Made by a program: the position numbers and the translations under genes. The notes beneath the pieces were generated by a model. It was not told the DNA's origin and made no database searches. It saw nothing but the letters and a program-made list of their open reading frames with translations. From Pardosa pseudoannulata (taxonomy: Eukaryota; Arthropoda; Arachnida; Araneae; Lycosidae): 64,000 nucleotides of DNA. The stretch covers positions 58,125,940-58,189,939 of the forward strand of contig CM063498.1 of assembly GCA_032207245.1 (NCBI GenBank), in the 5' to 3' direction. Shown piece after piece: positions 33,911-48,765 of this stretch; the first letter of the stretch is position 1; the number at the start of each line of letters is the position of its first letter.

Positions 33911-36118
33911 CATTTATAAATCAATAAAAAAAATCGTTAATTTTATGTAGTATATCTTGGGATCTCTTGGAGTTTTTAGAATAAACTGTAAAATTCCCTC
34001 CTAATTTTTATTTTAAGTTAGTTTTTAAAAAAATTTAACGTCTTTAAACTTATTATACATACAACATATTATAGAATCTGTTTATAGCATGTAGCATACG
34101 TTTATGTTTGATAAGATTTTAGGTACTACCTGAGAAGATTTCAGCTGCAAGAAATTAAAGTAGAACATATTATCCAAAGAAACTTACCTAAAAAGAGGAA
34201 AAATAAATATAAGAATTCATATTAGTGTAACAATCAGAAATATAACTATTATACAGGAAAATATAAAGTATAATAACAGTTTATGCTTTAACCTTAATAC
34301 CTGAAAATATATGCAGATGAATAAAAATGAATAAATAAGCAATCTAGTGTTTGAAACACTTTCATAGACAAATTAAGTGGAAATTCATTTGATCATTTTT
34401 CAAGGGGAAGGAAGTGGAATACAACGAAAAAACGAAATTGATGTAGAAATTCAGTAAAAAGTATGAGTATGAAAAAATTACTTACAACACTAATTGGAAT
34501 TACTAAGTATTTTATAAAACATAACTTATGGTCAGTCTGATTATTAACACTTTTAAAATTATTTTTTAATTGATACCTGTTAAGAGCTATCAGATCGTCT
34601 AATGAAAATTATAAGTGTTCTATAAATTCTAAAAATGCATTACCACTGCTGTGATATATAATTTTAATTTTATTGAAGCTTCCTGCGTTTCAAAAAAGTT
34701 CGGTACTGATTTAGATTCGTTTTCACTTCATTCTCCCCGTTCTCGTGAACTTATTTCTGGTTGGGGCATAGCTTTTCCATTGTTATCAACCTACTAGTTG
34801 TTATGCAACTAACATTTAAGGATCTAGGAAAGCCCCTGATGAACCAAATTTCTTTTTTCGTCCACAAGACCTTAAAAAATACTTATGAATATAAAAATTT
34901 CATTTCCCCCCCGTTCTCCTAAGTTGCACAAAAACAGTACTTCCGAGAAGATAAAGATATAAGAACAATCTATTTTGACGATAGATCCGGGAAAATAAAG
35001 AATCGTTGAAGGATAAATGCAGGGAAAATTAACTTTGGTTATATGAGCATGAATTCAGGAGCAAATGAAGCAAACTATCAATGCATGAAAACGGATAATA
35101 AAGGACAATAGATCAAGGATCCACTGTATACATTTTTATAATTTAATATTATAACTGAAGGTAGAATTTACTCTCAAATATCACAATTATAAGAATATTA
35201 CTATCTTATTATAAAATTAGTATCAATTACAACATTTTTTAAAACTGAATAATGAAATAGAGTAATTGATGTAAATAAAACATATCTGTATTTCTTATTC
35301 AGAATTAATCAACAAAGTATTTTGCGGCTACAGATGGTTTATAAAAAAGGTAATTAATAAGTACCCAATTTATAAAGATTTGCGTGCTTATACATCTGGA
35401 AAAAAATACATGAAGAAAAGGAAATATTCTGAACAGATAAATACTGCCTGTAATATAAATGACAGGAACAACATCAAAACTTTGTTAACTATTCATAATA
35501 TAATTAACTTCGTTTTTGTTTACTATTACTAATTTGATTGGATTGATTGTTGAATGCAAATTCTCAATCCAGGATACCACTTGGAATATTTAGTTCTTTA
35601 GAAAACTAAATAGTAATTAGTTTGTCAAAACGAATCAATGTACTTCATCCTAGTTCAATTTCCACATTTTAATTAAATTCAAAACTAATGTTTCAATTAC
35701 TTGTTTGTAGTGTTAGTTTTGTGATGGGATAGAAAAAGGAAAAATAAATTATTTACATCTTGCTCTTGTGTCTGATATTAGTTTTCTTTTCAAATTTGAG
35801 CTCCTTTTGCTTTTTCAATCGTTTTTATTAAATTAATTTACTTTAATAAATATTACATGAGTCTTTATTATAACAAAAGTCTACTCTTATTTTAAATGAC
35901 AATAATTCCGTACGTCTTAAAAACATATTTTACGAGTTATATTATACATTTTAACTTGTGCTAATTTCCCTGTCCCCTAAATTTATTTTAAATATTTCCG
36001 CATTTTGTTGGTTATTTCAGGTATCAAAAATTTGTTATTTTGGTAAGGCATAGTACCTGTTTTTCTTAGTAGACTTTTCAGAACAGGTGTATTCCACCAA
36101 AGAATTAGTTTACACGCA
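33911..36118. other. AT-rich spacer, nothing recognised
   Basis: No gene or bounded element is visible. The 3' terminus of the Tc1-like relic may extend into the first few hundred bases but cannot be delimited by eye. Confidence 0.45.

Positions 36119-36590
<472 letters not shown>

Positions 36591-36666
<76 letters not shown>
36591..36666. repeat. (TA)n microsatellite
   Basis: 76 bp of uninterrupted AT repeat. Confidence 0.98.
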
Positions 36667-36668
<2 letters not shown>

Positions 36669-36777
36669 TAAAAATTAAATAGTGGCAGCAAAAAAAGAGA
36701 GGAAGGAATTATTCTAAAATAAGTTTTCCATCATAATAAATATAGAAAAAAATTGGAAAAATCAATGCTACAGCTTG

Positions 36778-37004
36778 TTAACCCTTAATTTGGTTAAGTC
36801 TGGACGCTACACCGAACATGTATATTTATAACTACTATATAACATAATTGTCAGTGTTCGCCACAGTGAACATTAATTATCTCAAAAATGGAAAATGATA
36901 TAGTTTTTGTTTATTTTACAGAGATCCTAATGTCTATACAGACATGGGAAAATAATAGAAATTAAAAAATATTTGAAAAAACATCTTGTCAAATTAAGGG
37001 TTAA
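36778..37004. mobile_element. TTAA-flanked MITE with perfect TIRs
   Basis: The 219-bp element (36,782-37,000) lies between TTAA at 36,778-36,781 and TTAA at 37,001-37,004. Its ends are perfect 11-bp inverted repeats CCCTTAATTTG and CAAATTAAGGG, or 15 bp if TTAA is counted. The CCC start and TTAA duplication match piggyBac-superfamily elements. Inside are short imperfect inverted motifs (GTTCGCCACAGTGAAC and ATGTCTATACAGACAT). No open frame is present. It does not share TIR sequence with the TTAA element at 6.37 kb, so it represents a separate family. Confidence 0.82.
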
Positions 37005-39117
37005 GTTTGAATAAAACTGGATTATTAACCAATCTTTCCAAAAAATTCATTTGTAGAAATAAAAAAAAATTTTAATTTATTTTTGAAAAGTTGAAGTAGA
37101 TTACTAAATGACTAATTTTATTTTTCGCCATGAAGGAACAATTTCCTCATCCCAATTTCGTTATGCGCAAAGAAACAAGGCTGGAGAATGGCCTCACTAA
37201 CATGATGTCACGTAACAGAGCTCTAGAAGATTTTGGCTCAAGCCCCACATTGAGAGGAGGGTTATTTACGGGATATTTACAATGTTTCATAAAGTAAAAT
37301 CTCATTACGGTTTAACAAAATATAAAATATTCAATACTTGCAAACGTAAAAATAGTTTTAAAATTTTATTATCACTCCCGATATATGCCTGTATAACAGG
37401 AGAAAAATCCCTTTCTTCATTCAAACAACTTAAATGTTTCTAAAAAACCTCGATATGTCAATTAAAATTTTCCTCACCTGTTTTATTAACATTAAAGTTT
37501 GGTAAAATATACAAAAATTAGATTTAATGTTTTCATAGATGGTTTTGCAATAAAAAAATTATAAGAAAATGTTTAAACATTAATGCATAATACTGACACA
37601 GATTCTCTTTTGTTTGGAGGGGAAGGATGCATTTCTTCGATGTCATTATAATAGAAATTTGCATGTGTTAACTACATGAAAGGAAACATATTTTACTAAA
37701 TTTTGATACACTGTATCTTGATTCTTGGTAATCTTTCTGTTATTAAATATTTTGGAATACTTATAACCAAGTCTAGATTTCAAATTATTACAATTTACAT
37801 CTATGGCCCCCAAAGTTTAGTTACAATGCCGTTATAGCACTAAAAGGGTTCCTCGCTTTTTATCTGCTCACAGGGCTCCATTATTTTGTTTGAAAAATTA
37901 AGAAACAACTTGTTTTTAAAAATGAAATGGTGACAAAAATTATTGAAAAGAAAAGACTAACCCATTTCAGACAGTTAGTCCACCAGTATTTATAAATGAA
38001 ACATAAAAACATGCTTTAAGTTGCGAATACTGGATATTAAACGTAGGACTAAGAAAATATTTGTAAAATGTATTATTTAAAATTTAAAATATAACGTGAA
38101 AAAGTATGTAGAATCAACGCGAATATGACATTTTTATTTTGATACGGTATCAAATAATTTATTTTTATTTTTTGATTCATTGACATTTCTTCTGAATGTT
38201 TATCCATGAGTTGGAATTCTCTTTTTTTATTAGTTGTCTCCCTGAATTACAAGGCATTTCGATATCTGGCAGCCTATCGACTTCGGACAAAATTCCAATT
38301 GATCATAGATTTTTCAGTGAGGATGGGATCAGTAGATATGCTTACCGCTCCAGATAATCAACTTCAGGAAGCGATTTTTTTAGATTATATTTGCCGAGCA
38401 CAGAATCATCCTGAAAGCACTCACTTGCGTAATTGCTCTTCACGACTCTGACTACACGCTTGAGTTCTAGAGCGTGTGAAGATACGTTTTTTTTCGCTCG
38501 CACACCGAAAAACTATCTGTCCTAACTAGCAAGTCATATCAGATTCACTCACTTATAAGCGCTTCGAGAATTTTCCGTTTTAGGGTATGATAAAGCGAGT
38601 TAAAATCGATTTATAATGTTTTCCTAGTTGTTTATCTATATCGAATTTTATTAGAACGTCACGAAAGTTTAACAGTAACGGGATTAATGGTAGATTTTAG
38701 TAAAACAGATAAATGTCACGACATGCAAACACCCATACGCACACATATATATGTAATAACAGAACATTAACACGATCAATCCTAACATTCTAAATTCCTT
38801 TTTTTCCTCTTAATCGATAATATAAAAATTATTTTGGCACATACATAGCTATAAAGAGCGCAATATTTTTATTTTAAACTTGGGTTGTGGTTTGACATCT
38901 GTATTACAGCTTAGAAGTGGAACAGCCGCGATAGTTGGACGTACTTTATATGAGTTTAGATCATGGGAAAAGACTACGATTGCGATTTTGGATTTTCTTT
39001 AGTTAGGTTATCTCCTGGTCACCTTGCGACATATTTTGAAAATGGCTAGAAACCATCTTTGATATTGGGTTTTATGGCTTCAGCATGATCTAAAGAAATA
39101 AAAGGATTTTGCTCACC
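37005..39117. other. Spacer with two less AT-rich patches
   Basis: Patch one, 37,140-37,265, contains AAGGCTGGAGAATGGCCTC and CATGATGTCACGTAACAG. Patch two, 38,206-38,600, contains an 81-codon frame (38,206-38,451) followed by a CpG-bearing stretch (CGCTCGCACACCG, AAGCGCTTCGAG). Neither has a recognisable product or repeat partner in the window. Confidence 0.35.
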
Positions 39118-39360
<243 letters not shown>

Positions 39361-41460
39361 CGCACTCATTGGCAACACAAAACTTTTTTGGGGGTTTTCT
39401 TAGCTGATTCGTATTAAGCACTTAAAACTCATAATTAAAGATGACTTGAGGTCATTATCAAAATATTTACAGCCGTCATGGAAAGAAGATTTCATGGTGC
39501 TAGCCCTCTGAATCCAGCTATCCGAGTTCAAGTGCCAGTGAAACCTTAGTATCTACCTACCTCACACAGTTATCAAAATAGTAAAAGAGAGAGAAAAGGG
39601 AACGATCTAATAAGATTAAAACACACAGTGTTTTTGTAGTTTGTTCCCATGCTCCAAATTTTTATAAAAAAGGATCTCTGACACCGCTGTTTCACTTCTA
39701 AGCAGCAATATGTGTCAAACCACAAGCCACAATGTTACATTTGAAGAACTACAGATTCGTTTCACTTTGTGAAGAAAATAACATAGATATGTATACATAC
39801 TGCTGGACCTTCCTGCTCCCCATATATATATATATATGGAGGGTTATGTATGCCAGATTTTTAACTCTTTAAATCACTTAACATAACATAATATGAAACA
39901 AATTTCTTGCAAGGTGAGGACCCAGAGGCACCGAAAAGAAGTTATTCGCATTTTGGAATTCGCTCCATCTAACCCATCCCAGTTTATAAAATAAATTGCT
40001 ACACTTACCCCCGAAAATATTCAGTTAGCCAGGGAAGCCTATATCGAAGTCCCCGGCAGTTCTACTGCTCGATAATAAAAGCTAACGCCAACTAAGAAGA
40101 TGCCTGACAAAAACCACAAACGCTATATGGAGAGTAAATTTTTGGACATTTTAAAAGATTTAATACAGATTTGTAGACATAGATGTTAGGTCTCGTTCAA
40201 CCCCTAAGAAACGCGACACTCTTTTCCCAATTTTATAAAGAAATAAAGACCATTCTTCAGAACAATGTATTATACATGCATAAATATCAAAATTTTGCCG
40301 TTTTTAGGCTCACTTGCATTAGTAAATTTGTTTAACTGAAGTGAATGTTACGTGACCTGGAATAAGTGCTAATAATATTGCTTAGAATGTTGCCAAATTG
40401 CCAAGTTCGGCTTATGCCGAAAAAATTAATATAATTTAAAGGAAAAAGCAATAAGTACATATTTGTATACGAATGTTTGTTTAATTTTAGTTTACTTTGT
40501 TTAAAGTGACATAGTCGCAAGTAAACTGCAACTCTTTCGATGGTTTTTCCTAAACTTTTATCTCCAATTTTATGAAGGCTCAGTTTGGGATAGTTAAGAA
40601 TAAAAAAAAACCGTAATATAATTTTCAGTGTCTGATATAAAAACAAACAAGAAATTACTCGCTCTTATCAACAATAAAAAAGGAGAAATAGAAAAGAAAA
40701 CAATAAAAAAGCAAGATTGTGAAACAACAAAAAAAGTGTATAAAAAGCGGTCTCAAACGGGTAGCCCTGTAACTTTGAAAATCGTTACCACATTTACAAT
40801 TCAATAATGCGTGTGAAAATTTGATTGCGGCATGAAACATCTCAAGAATAGAAGATAACTCAAATCATAAAAACACATTTAACAACATATATTGAATGGA
40901 AAAATTGTTATTTTATTCTGAAACAAGCTTCTGTTTAAAGTGCGAGCATTTCAGAAAAACAAGTAAAGAATAAACAATCGCTTAAATATTTAAAATAAAA
41001 AAATCAGAAGAAATTAGAAACTCTTCCACCCATTAAAAATTTTACGACTTTTTTCCTCCGCGGGAAGGTTTACTCTTTTTATAACAGCTCACGAGGGAAC
41101 AAATCTTCAAAGAAGTTTCTAAAAAATTAACACATAAAACTTGTTTAAAGATATGCAAATCCTTTTTACTGACTGCTTCGATTTATCAATTTACAGGCAT
41201 CTATTAAATAAATTTATCTTCGTCTGTTTTAAAGTATGTTAGATAAATGTTCACTTAAATTAGCAATATATTCTTCGGAAGATATTATTTTTCATGCATA
41301 CAACCATTTTGTCCGTTTGTTTATTTTGGCTTTTTAAATTCAAAGACATCGATGTTTCCTACCCTACCCAGATAAGTAATTAACTTCTATAAATTTTCCA
41401 TCTACTGTAGTTTGAAGTATATATGTATTAACGTTGTTGAGTGCACAATTGTTGTATTTT
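39361..41460. other. Spacer, weakly GC-richer at 39,910-40,110
   Basis: 39,910-40,110 carries several C-rich blocks (GAGGACCCAGAGGCACCG, AAGTCCCCGGCAGTTC) without a coding frame. Minus-strand frames at 40,332-40,646 and 40,655-40,840 are low-complexity and unrecognised. TATATATATATA occurs at about 39,824. Confidence 0.4.
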
Positions 41461-41600
41461 CCACGGCTCGCTTGGTTTAGATCTACTGCCTAAATCGATT
41501 CCAAACATTTAGGCCAACAATAACAGTCGAACAGAAAGGTATCTGGTTCTGAACTTTCAATCTCTAGTTGCATCCATCTTCGAACAAAGATTTTATAGTT
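41461..41600 (-). repeat. Possible highly diverged SINE fragment
   Basis: TTGGTTTAGATCTACTGCCT followed by AAATCGATTCCAAACATTTAGG parallels the SINE blocks GACCTACTGCTTAAAGCCGATTCCGAACGGCTA. The region beyond has only scattered identity (GTCGAACAGA, GGTTCTGAA). It could be chance. Confidence 0.3.
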
Positions 41601-43631
<2,031 letters not shown>

Positions 43632-43651
43632 AAGTAAATTATAGATTTGAA

Positions 43652-44046
43652 AATTAGTTTATATGGAATTTGAGCCTTCTGACTTCGGAGCCGAAGTCAA
43701 GTTATTCAACATTTTTTGCCCTTGCAGGCAGGTCAAATCAGATTTTTAATCCTACCGAAATACAACAATTTTATATACAAGAATCTAAAAGAATGGGAAT
43801 ATGACTTTACAAATAACTTTCTTACTCACTTGGTAAATTAGTGTATATGGGATTGAAATTGAAAATTAGTGTATATTTGAAAGTTTCTCGATTAGTGAAT
43901 TTGATTCACGCCTCCTGACTTCGGAAACGAAGGAAAGTTATTCAACATTTTTGCCATTGTCGGTCAAAGTTTTAGTCCAACTGAAATACAACAATTTTAT
44001 ATAAAACGCTAACAGAAATATGTCTTTACAAATAACTTTCTTATTC
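43652..44046. repeat. Tandem duplication, 235-bp period
   Basis: Two diverged units, about 43,652-43,838 and 43,860-44,046, share GAAAATTAGT, CTGACTTCGGA (43,679 and 43,914), AAGTTATTCAACATTTTT, GAAATACAACAATTTTATAT and CTTTACAAATAACTTTCTTA, each 235 bp apart. In the first unit GACTTCGGAGCCGAAGTC (43,680-43,697) is a perfect 8-bp-arm hairpin, broken by substitutions in the second. No coding potential is seen. Origin is probably local duplication or internal repeats of a transposon. Confidence 0.8.
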
Positions 44047-44089
44047 GCTATATTACGAAGAGACTACATATTTCTCTAGACTATGCAAA

Positions 44090-44420
44090 CACTAGGCATT
44101 TCTACGACCAAAGGGATTACGTGACTAGTGCACATCACATTCACATAAATCGCGTTCTCTAAATATCCTTCTGTCTGAAAATATTGCCGAAGAGTGTGCA
44201 GCGTTTAAGGATAACATCCGAATGCGGTGTAACACTTGCACCTCAGGATAATCCCGCACTAGATGCCGCAGGGAGATAACCTTTTCCCAAAACGCACGAA
44301 TGACGCCCAGAGGAACCTATAGCGGGGGTGTGCGCGAGAGAGCGTCCGAGCGTAAAATAAGTCCTAAAACCAGGAAGAGAGGAAGCGGCAACGCAGTTTT
44401 AGGTGGTTGACTTTCACCTG
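44090..44420. promoter_or_regulatory. CpG-rich island, candidate promoter or exon
   Basis: This is the most CpG-dense stretch I see in the window, with CGCACTAGATGCCGCAGG, AAAACGCACGAATGACGCCC and GCGGGGGTGTGCGCGAGAG followed by AGCGTCCGAGCG. Composition switches sharply from the AT-rich duplication on its left and returns to AT-rich DNA at about 44,430. No frame above 60 codons crosses it, and the first downstream ATG on the plus strand (44,439) opens only 15 codons. It might be a promoter or first exon, an origin-type element, or a G/C-rich transposon fragment. No partner copy is visible here. Confidence 0.3.
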
Positions 44421-47284
44421 AGGAGAATTTTGAAACAAGATGAAGCACTTCCACTTGACAAAACAGACGGAAAAGGATAAGGAATAACACTAACAAAAGA
44501 TCTCGGTGTTATTAAAAACTTATAGAATTAGCGATAACTTTTATTAATAATCTTATAAAACGATGCACATTTAACCCCTGTATATTATCGTGTTGCAAGT
44601 CAACAACATATCCAAAATTTAATATCATTGGAACAATGTGCTTTAAAAGACTGTTTTGGTGATTGTCACTATCCCTCAACATTGCAATCAAAACAATTTG
44701 CTGGTAGAATTCTTTCAAGTGGTTATATATAAAGTTTAATTTTCATGTTTCCTTCTTTAATCGGATGCACCTGATTATTGCTACACTAAACTCTCGAATC
44801 GTTAAGGGGACACCTCACCTTTAATCAACTTTAAATGGAAGATTTTTTTTGTTTTTCGCCTTATATCTTTTTTAATTATTATCGTAAATACATGGGGTTT
44901 TCAGCATTTGTTCTCTATTTTTATTTAATTAATTTTCCTAAATTTACTTTGTTTAAAAAATAAGAAATTTTAATAAGGAAAGGCTTGTTTTAAAATTTTT
45001 AAAACTTTTCTGAGACTTACAACACAAAAGTCAGTTACAAATTGAACTTCATTAATAATTTTTGCTTTTTTTGTAAACAATAACTATTGAGTATAATTCT
45101 CCACCAACTTAAATTTTTTAAAAGTACCAGGAATATTGCACCAGGGGATTAAATATTCTAAACAGCTAATATAATGTTTAAAAATCCCATTTTAAATATT
45201 ATAATAATAAATGAAATAAACAAAGAAAAAAAGTAGCTAGAGTTTTATAGTAGATTTATATTGTATTTACTGCGAAAATTTGAAATCAATATGCGCAATA
45301 TTTTTTATTTACAGAGTGCACAAGTTGAAAAACATCATTTTCAATAAAATACATTTAGTTTTTATAGTTTCCTTAAAAGCTATGATATTAAATGAAAATA
45401 TTATATAGTTTTGCAGGTTCTAATTCGAATATTTCATTGTAGTCTCTTTTGAACGATTAAAAAATGTTCAAATATTTTAAAAGTGTAAAACTCAAACGAC
45501 CCAATTTGTAAAAGTTTAAATGTGATGCATTCCCTTAAATTAAATTTTTAAAAATAAGCAGACAACAGATATAAATATATTACAAAGTTAATTTCAAATT
45601 ATTTGTGTAAAGGTAATTTTTATGCAAAATTATTTACACTATTCATAAGAAATATGTATTTTTTTTGTCTGTACATAATACGCTTTCTTGATAATATATT
45701 TAATTTCATGTTTTAAATTTTTTTATTATATTTTGCATGCATGAAATGATAAATTCTAAAATCTGATAAATATTTTTTTTTCAAATCGGAGTTGTTGAAA
45801 TACAAAAGTTCAATATTTCTAGTTACAAAATATTTAAAGATTTACATTTCGTGAAAGGAAGGACTTGTGGCAAAACGTAAAATATATATTTGGTTGGTTT
45901 TAATTCTATGGTTAACATCTTGCTGCACTAATTATAAACCGGAAACTACAGCTCATATAAACAACCATTTAAACACTGAAATTTGTACAGGGCTCTACAT
46001 ATTCGGCCAAAGAATCTATAAAAATAGTTTTACTGAACACAGAAATTTAGAGGAAGCTTAAAAATTTACAACTTTTTTAATCAGATGAAAATGCCTACAG
46101 AATACAAACCTATAAACAAAACTATATAAATTCATTTCTTCTTTTCAGTAAATTCAAAATTTGTGCATTAGAATCTAGAGAGTAATTATAAGAAGTGAAA
46201 ATCTGACGTTTCACTACTGTAAATATATTTCAAAGCGGTGCAAATATGTGAGAATGACTGAGTGAAATATCATATAACCATTCGAGTGACGAAAATCCAG
46301 TTATGTCAGTAAAATTGCGGTAATAGAGACACAACTAGAGTGTAAATTACTCACATGCACGGTAATTCATTCGTTCAACCAGTTCACTAAGTTTGCTTGA
46401 ATGCATATCAACAACGAAATAAGAATAATTAAATGCATACTCACGATAGCCGCAATTCGTCTGACAGCGAGTTTCTGATTCTGTGCTCACTTAAGTTAAG
46501 ACTCGAATTTTAATGGTCTAATTAACAAAGGGTAAAGTTATTTAGAATATATTTTTACCGGTGATTACATAGAATTATGGGAAATACGCTTGTGTGGGAT
46601 ATGTGTAATACTAAATTTAATTTTTAATCTGTGCATTCATTCATTTGTAAAATTGTCATGAAAATCTTTGTAACGCGTAGAGTTAAAAAATTATACAGAT
46701 ATTTATAAATCTATAAAGCAAATATTAAATAAAAACTGAATTTTATTTCAGTTTGTACATCGTAGGAATAATTTGAAGAGTCAAAATTCGCGATAATCTA
46801 GTATTTCAACAACTGACATTTAAACGAAACGATTGTTTTTATTTGAGTGGTGAAAACTAGAAAGTTAACAATTATCTAACTTAGCTAATAGAAGTGCTCA
46901 ATATATAATCTAATATATATCTGAATGTCCAGGATTTCTTACTTGTTAATTAAGAGTCCTTAAACTAATGTTACATTGTACTAATATATACATTTTAAAT
47001 GAAATTATGCGCGTTTTTGATGCGTCAAATTACTGATTACATGGTGAACTATTTATTAGAATTATTACAGCAAAGTATAATAAACAAATAAAGTTTAATA
47101 CATCTGTACAATGTTCAAAATAACCAACATAAATTGAGTATCTATTGATTTTCTGTAATATATGCTATAAAATATTCATTCGTTTCCAAAATAAAATTTA
47201 TTCAAAAGTATTACACGTAAAAATATGCTCGATTTATGAAAAAAAACCCACAAACTGAGCAACTTTTCTGCACACCCTTCACAC
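44421..47284. other. AT-rich spacer, nothing recognised
   Basis: Frames at 44,512-44,718 (-) and 45,867-46,061 (+) have no domain. The second begins with a hydrophobic stretch (IYIWLVLILWLTSCCTN) that could mimic a signal peptide, but codon use is that of the surrounding AT-rich DNA. 46,260-46,500 is slightly less AT-rich without explanation. Confidence 0.45.
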
Positions 47285-47881
47285 ATGTCTATGTTCCCGT
47301 GTCCATATTCTTTACTACATATATTAAATATAGCCTCCATAGGTCAAAATACATGTCCAGGTGGTAATTGAAAGCGTTAGATTATCAACGTTCATCATTG
47401 TAGCGTTGATCCGTTCTTTGAGAACATCTAATGACTTTAACAGAGGGGGTACATGAATAAGATATTTAGTTTCATCCCCCCATATACACACACAGAAAAA
47501 AAATCACTAACACTTTTGTCAACTGACAAGGGAACAAAACGAGAACATACTCATCAGAAATGCAAAAATTCGTTGTTCATGTATTAAAGAACTTGAACAT
47601 TCCACATCTTAAAAACGATCCCTGAAACCACCCACCGACCAATTGTGGAAACAACCATAACTGTAACAAATCAAGTTAACAATCACAGTCTTTCCACAAA
47701 AAGAAAAAGGACCCATACAGTCTACACCATCTAAACGTGTGTCGTATGAGTCTAAAAGGCGAACAGAAAAAAAATCTCGAGAAAGTGCAGAAAACTTACT
47801 GAGTCTGTGGATATTTTCATATATTACTTTTATTTGTAAGTGTAGTATTTTTGAATGTACAACACTTTGAAAATCATTCAT
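47285..47881 (-). pseudogene. Tc1/mariner-type transposase relic, C-terminal half
   Basis: On the minus strand the 90-codon frame (47,609-47,881) includes MGPFSFCGKTVIVN, matching the GPFFFEGTVNGE-type core strand segment of mariner-related transposases. Further on, in another frame, VQVL, then YMNNEFLHF, and RFVPLSVDKSVSDFF correspond to VRxxLNxxFxxxWIGR and WPxRSPDxTPLDFF, followed by CIWGMKLN for LWGxxK. After one more shift VPPLLKSLDVLKERINATM matches the conserved VPPLPxxxxxLKxRIxxAV segment near the C-terminus, ending GGYI-stop at about 47,334. Stops and frameshifts occur throughout, so it is non-functional. I first considered a BEL/Pao integrase for the GVDCMGPF stretch; the ordered downstream motifs favour a mariner-type transposase. 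TIRs were not found. Confidence 0.5.
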
Positions 47882-48722
47882 CTTTTTTTTCAGAAGCCTG
47901 TATTAGTTTATATAACCCCAGGCCACGCTTCCGGAGCGAAATGCCTCTCAAAATCATCATTGTCAATGTCCGCTATTTCTGTTTATAAATACGAGGTTTA
48001 AAATAAATGCATAAAGGTTACATTTTTTGAAACAGAACATTTAAAAATAATAATTTTTATAACTGATCACTATGTGTCTCGTTTCATTAATTTCTGAGTG
48101 TTACTAGTTTTAAACTGGAAAGATATTCAAATGTAATCAATACAAGCACTTCTGAGGATGTTCTTTCATTCTGCATTTTCAGTTAAATATATTTATTCCT
48201 CCTTTCAGAATATTTTTATTTTATGAAAAAATATTTTTATTTTAAAATTCCGGATCGTCGGAAGTTCCGATTCTAGAAATCGTTCATCTTTTTTCCATTT
48301 TTGTTCAAAATATATATTTTAAAGAACAATAACTGACAGTAAGAAAGTTTAGGCTTTTCGTGTATTTCTATACGTTATCAAAAGATATTTTATAAAGAAT
48401 GTTATTTATGAAATTAAATTTGCTTTATTTTATCAGGGGAGGGTTACTTATGAAATGGAAGCATACATTTTTAAAAAATAACTATTTACATGATTCTAAT
48501 TTTAAAATTAATTCTAAATACGAGTATATATTTTGCTCTTAAAATATTAAGAAATACATAAAAACTGAATCTTTTTAATCGCATTTTATCTTCATAAATG
48601 TTTGATAATAACTCCATGAAAGCCAAAAACTTAAAACAGACTTTCACTTTTATGAAGAAGAAACGAAGTATATGGCATAACAAGCTTTGATGTGCTACGC
48701 AAATATAAATTGCACTTTACAT
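47882..48722. other. AT-rich spacer, nothing recognised
   Basis: A short G/C-richer block (CCCCAGGCCACGCTTCCGG) at 47,920-47,938 has no partner. Frame 48,486-48,683 (-) is unrecognised. Confidence 0.45.
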
Positions 48723-48765
48723 CAAGGGTTCCAAACCTATTTTAGTATGATACCCACTTAGTGTG
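48723..48765 (+). mobile_element. Possible hAT-like terminus
   Basis: CAAGGGTTCCAAACCTATTT followed by TAGTATGATACCCACTT resembles the CAGGGGTTCCCAACCTTTTT...TACCCCCTTT pattern of hAT ends. A partner end was not found. Confidence 0.3.

Noticed and set aside
39475..39560. tRNA-like fold around CGAGTTCAAGTGCC
   Set aside because: The putative T-arm does not pair and no A-box is found at the right distance.
45867..46061. Small secreted protein suggested by a hydrophobic N-terminus
   Set aside because: No cleavage context, cysteine framework or similarity to a known family; composition equals the background.
47609..47881. BEL/Pao integrase reading of GVDCMGPF
   Set aside because: The motif alone fits, but downstream motifs in the correct order fit a mariner-type transposase better.
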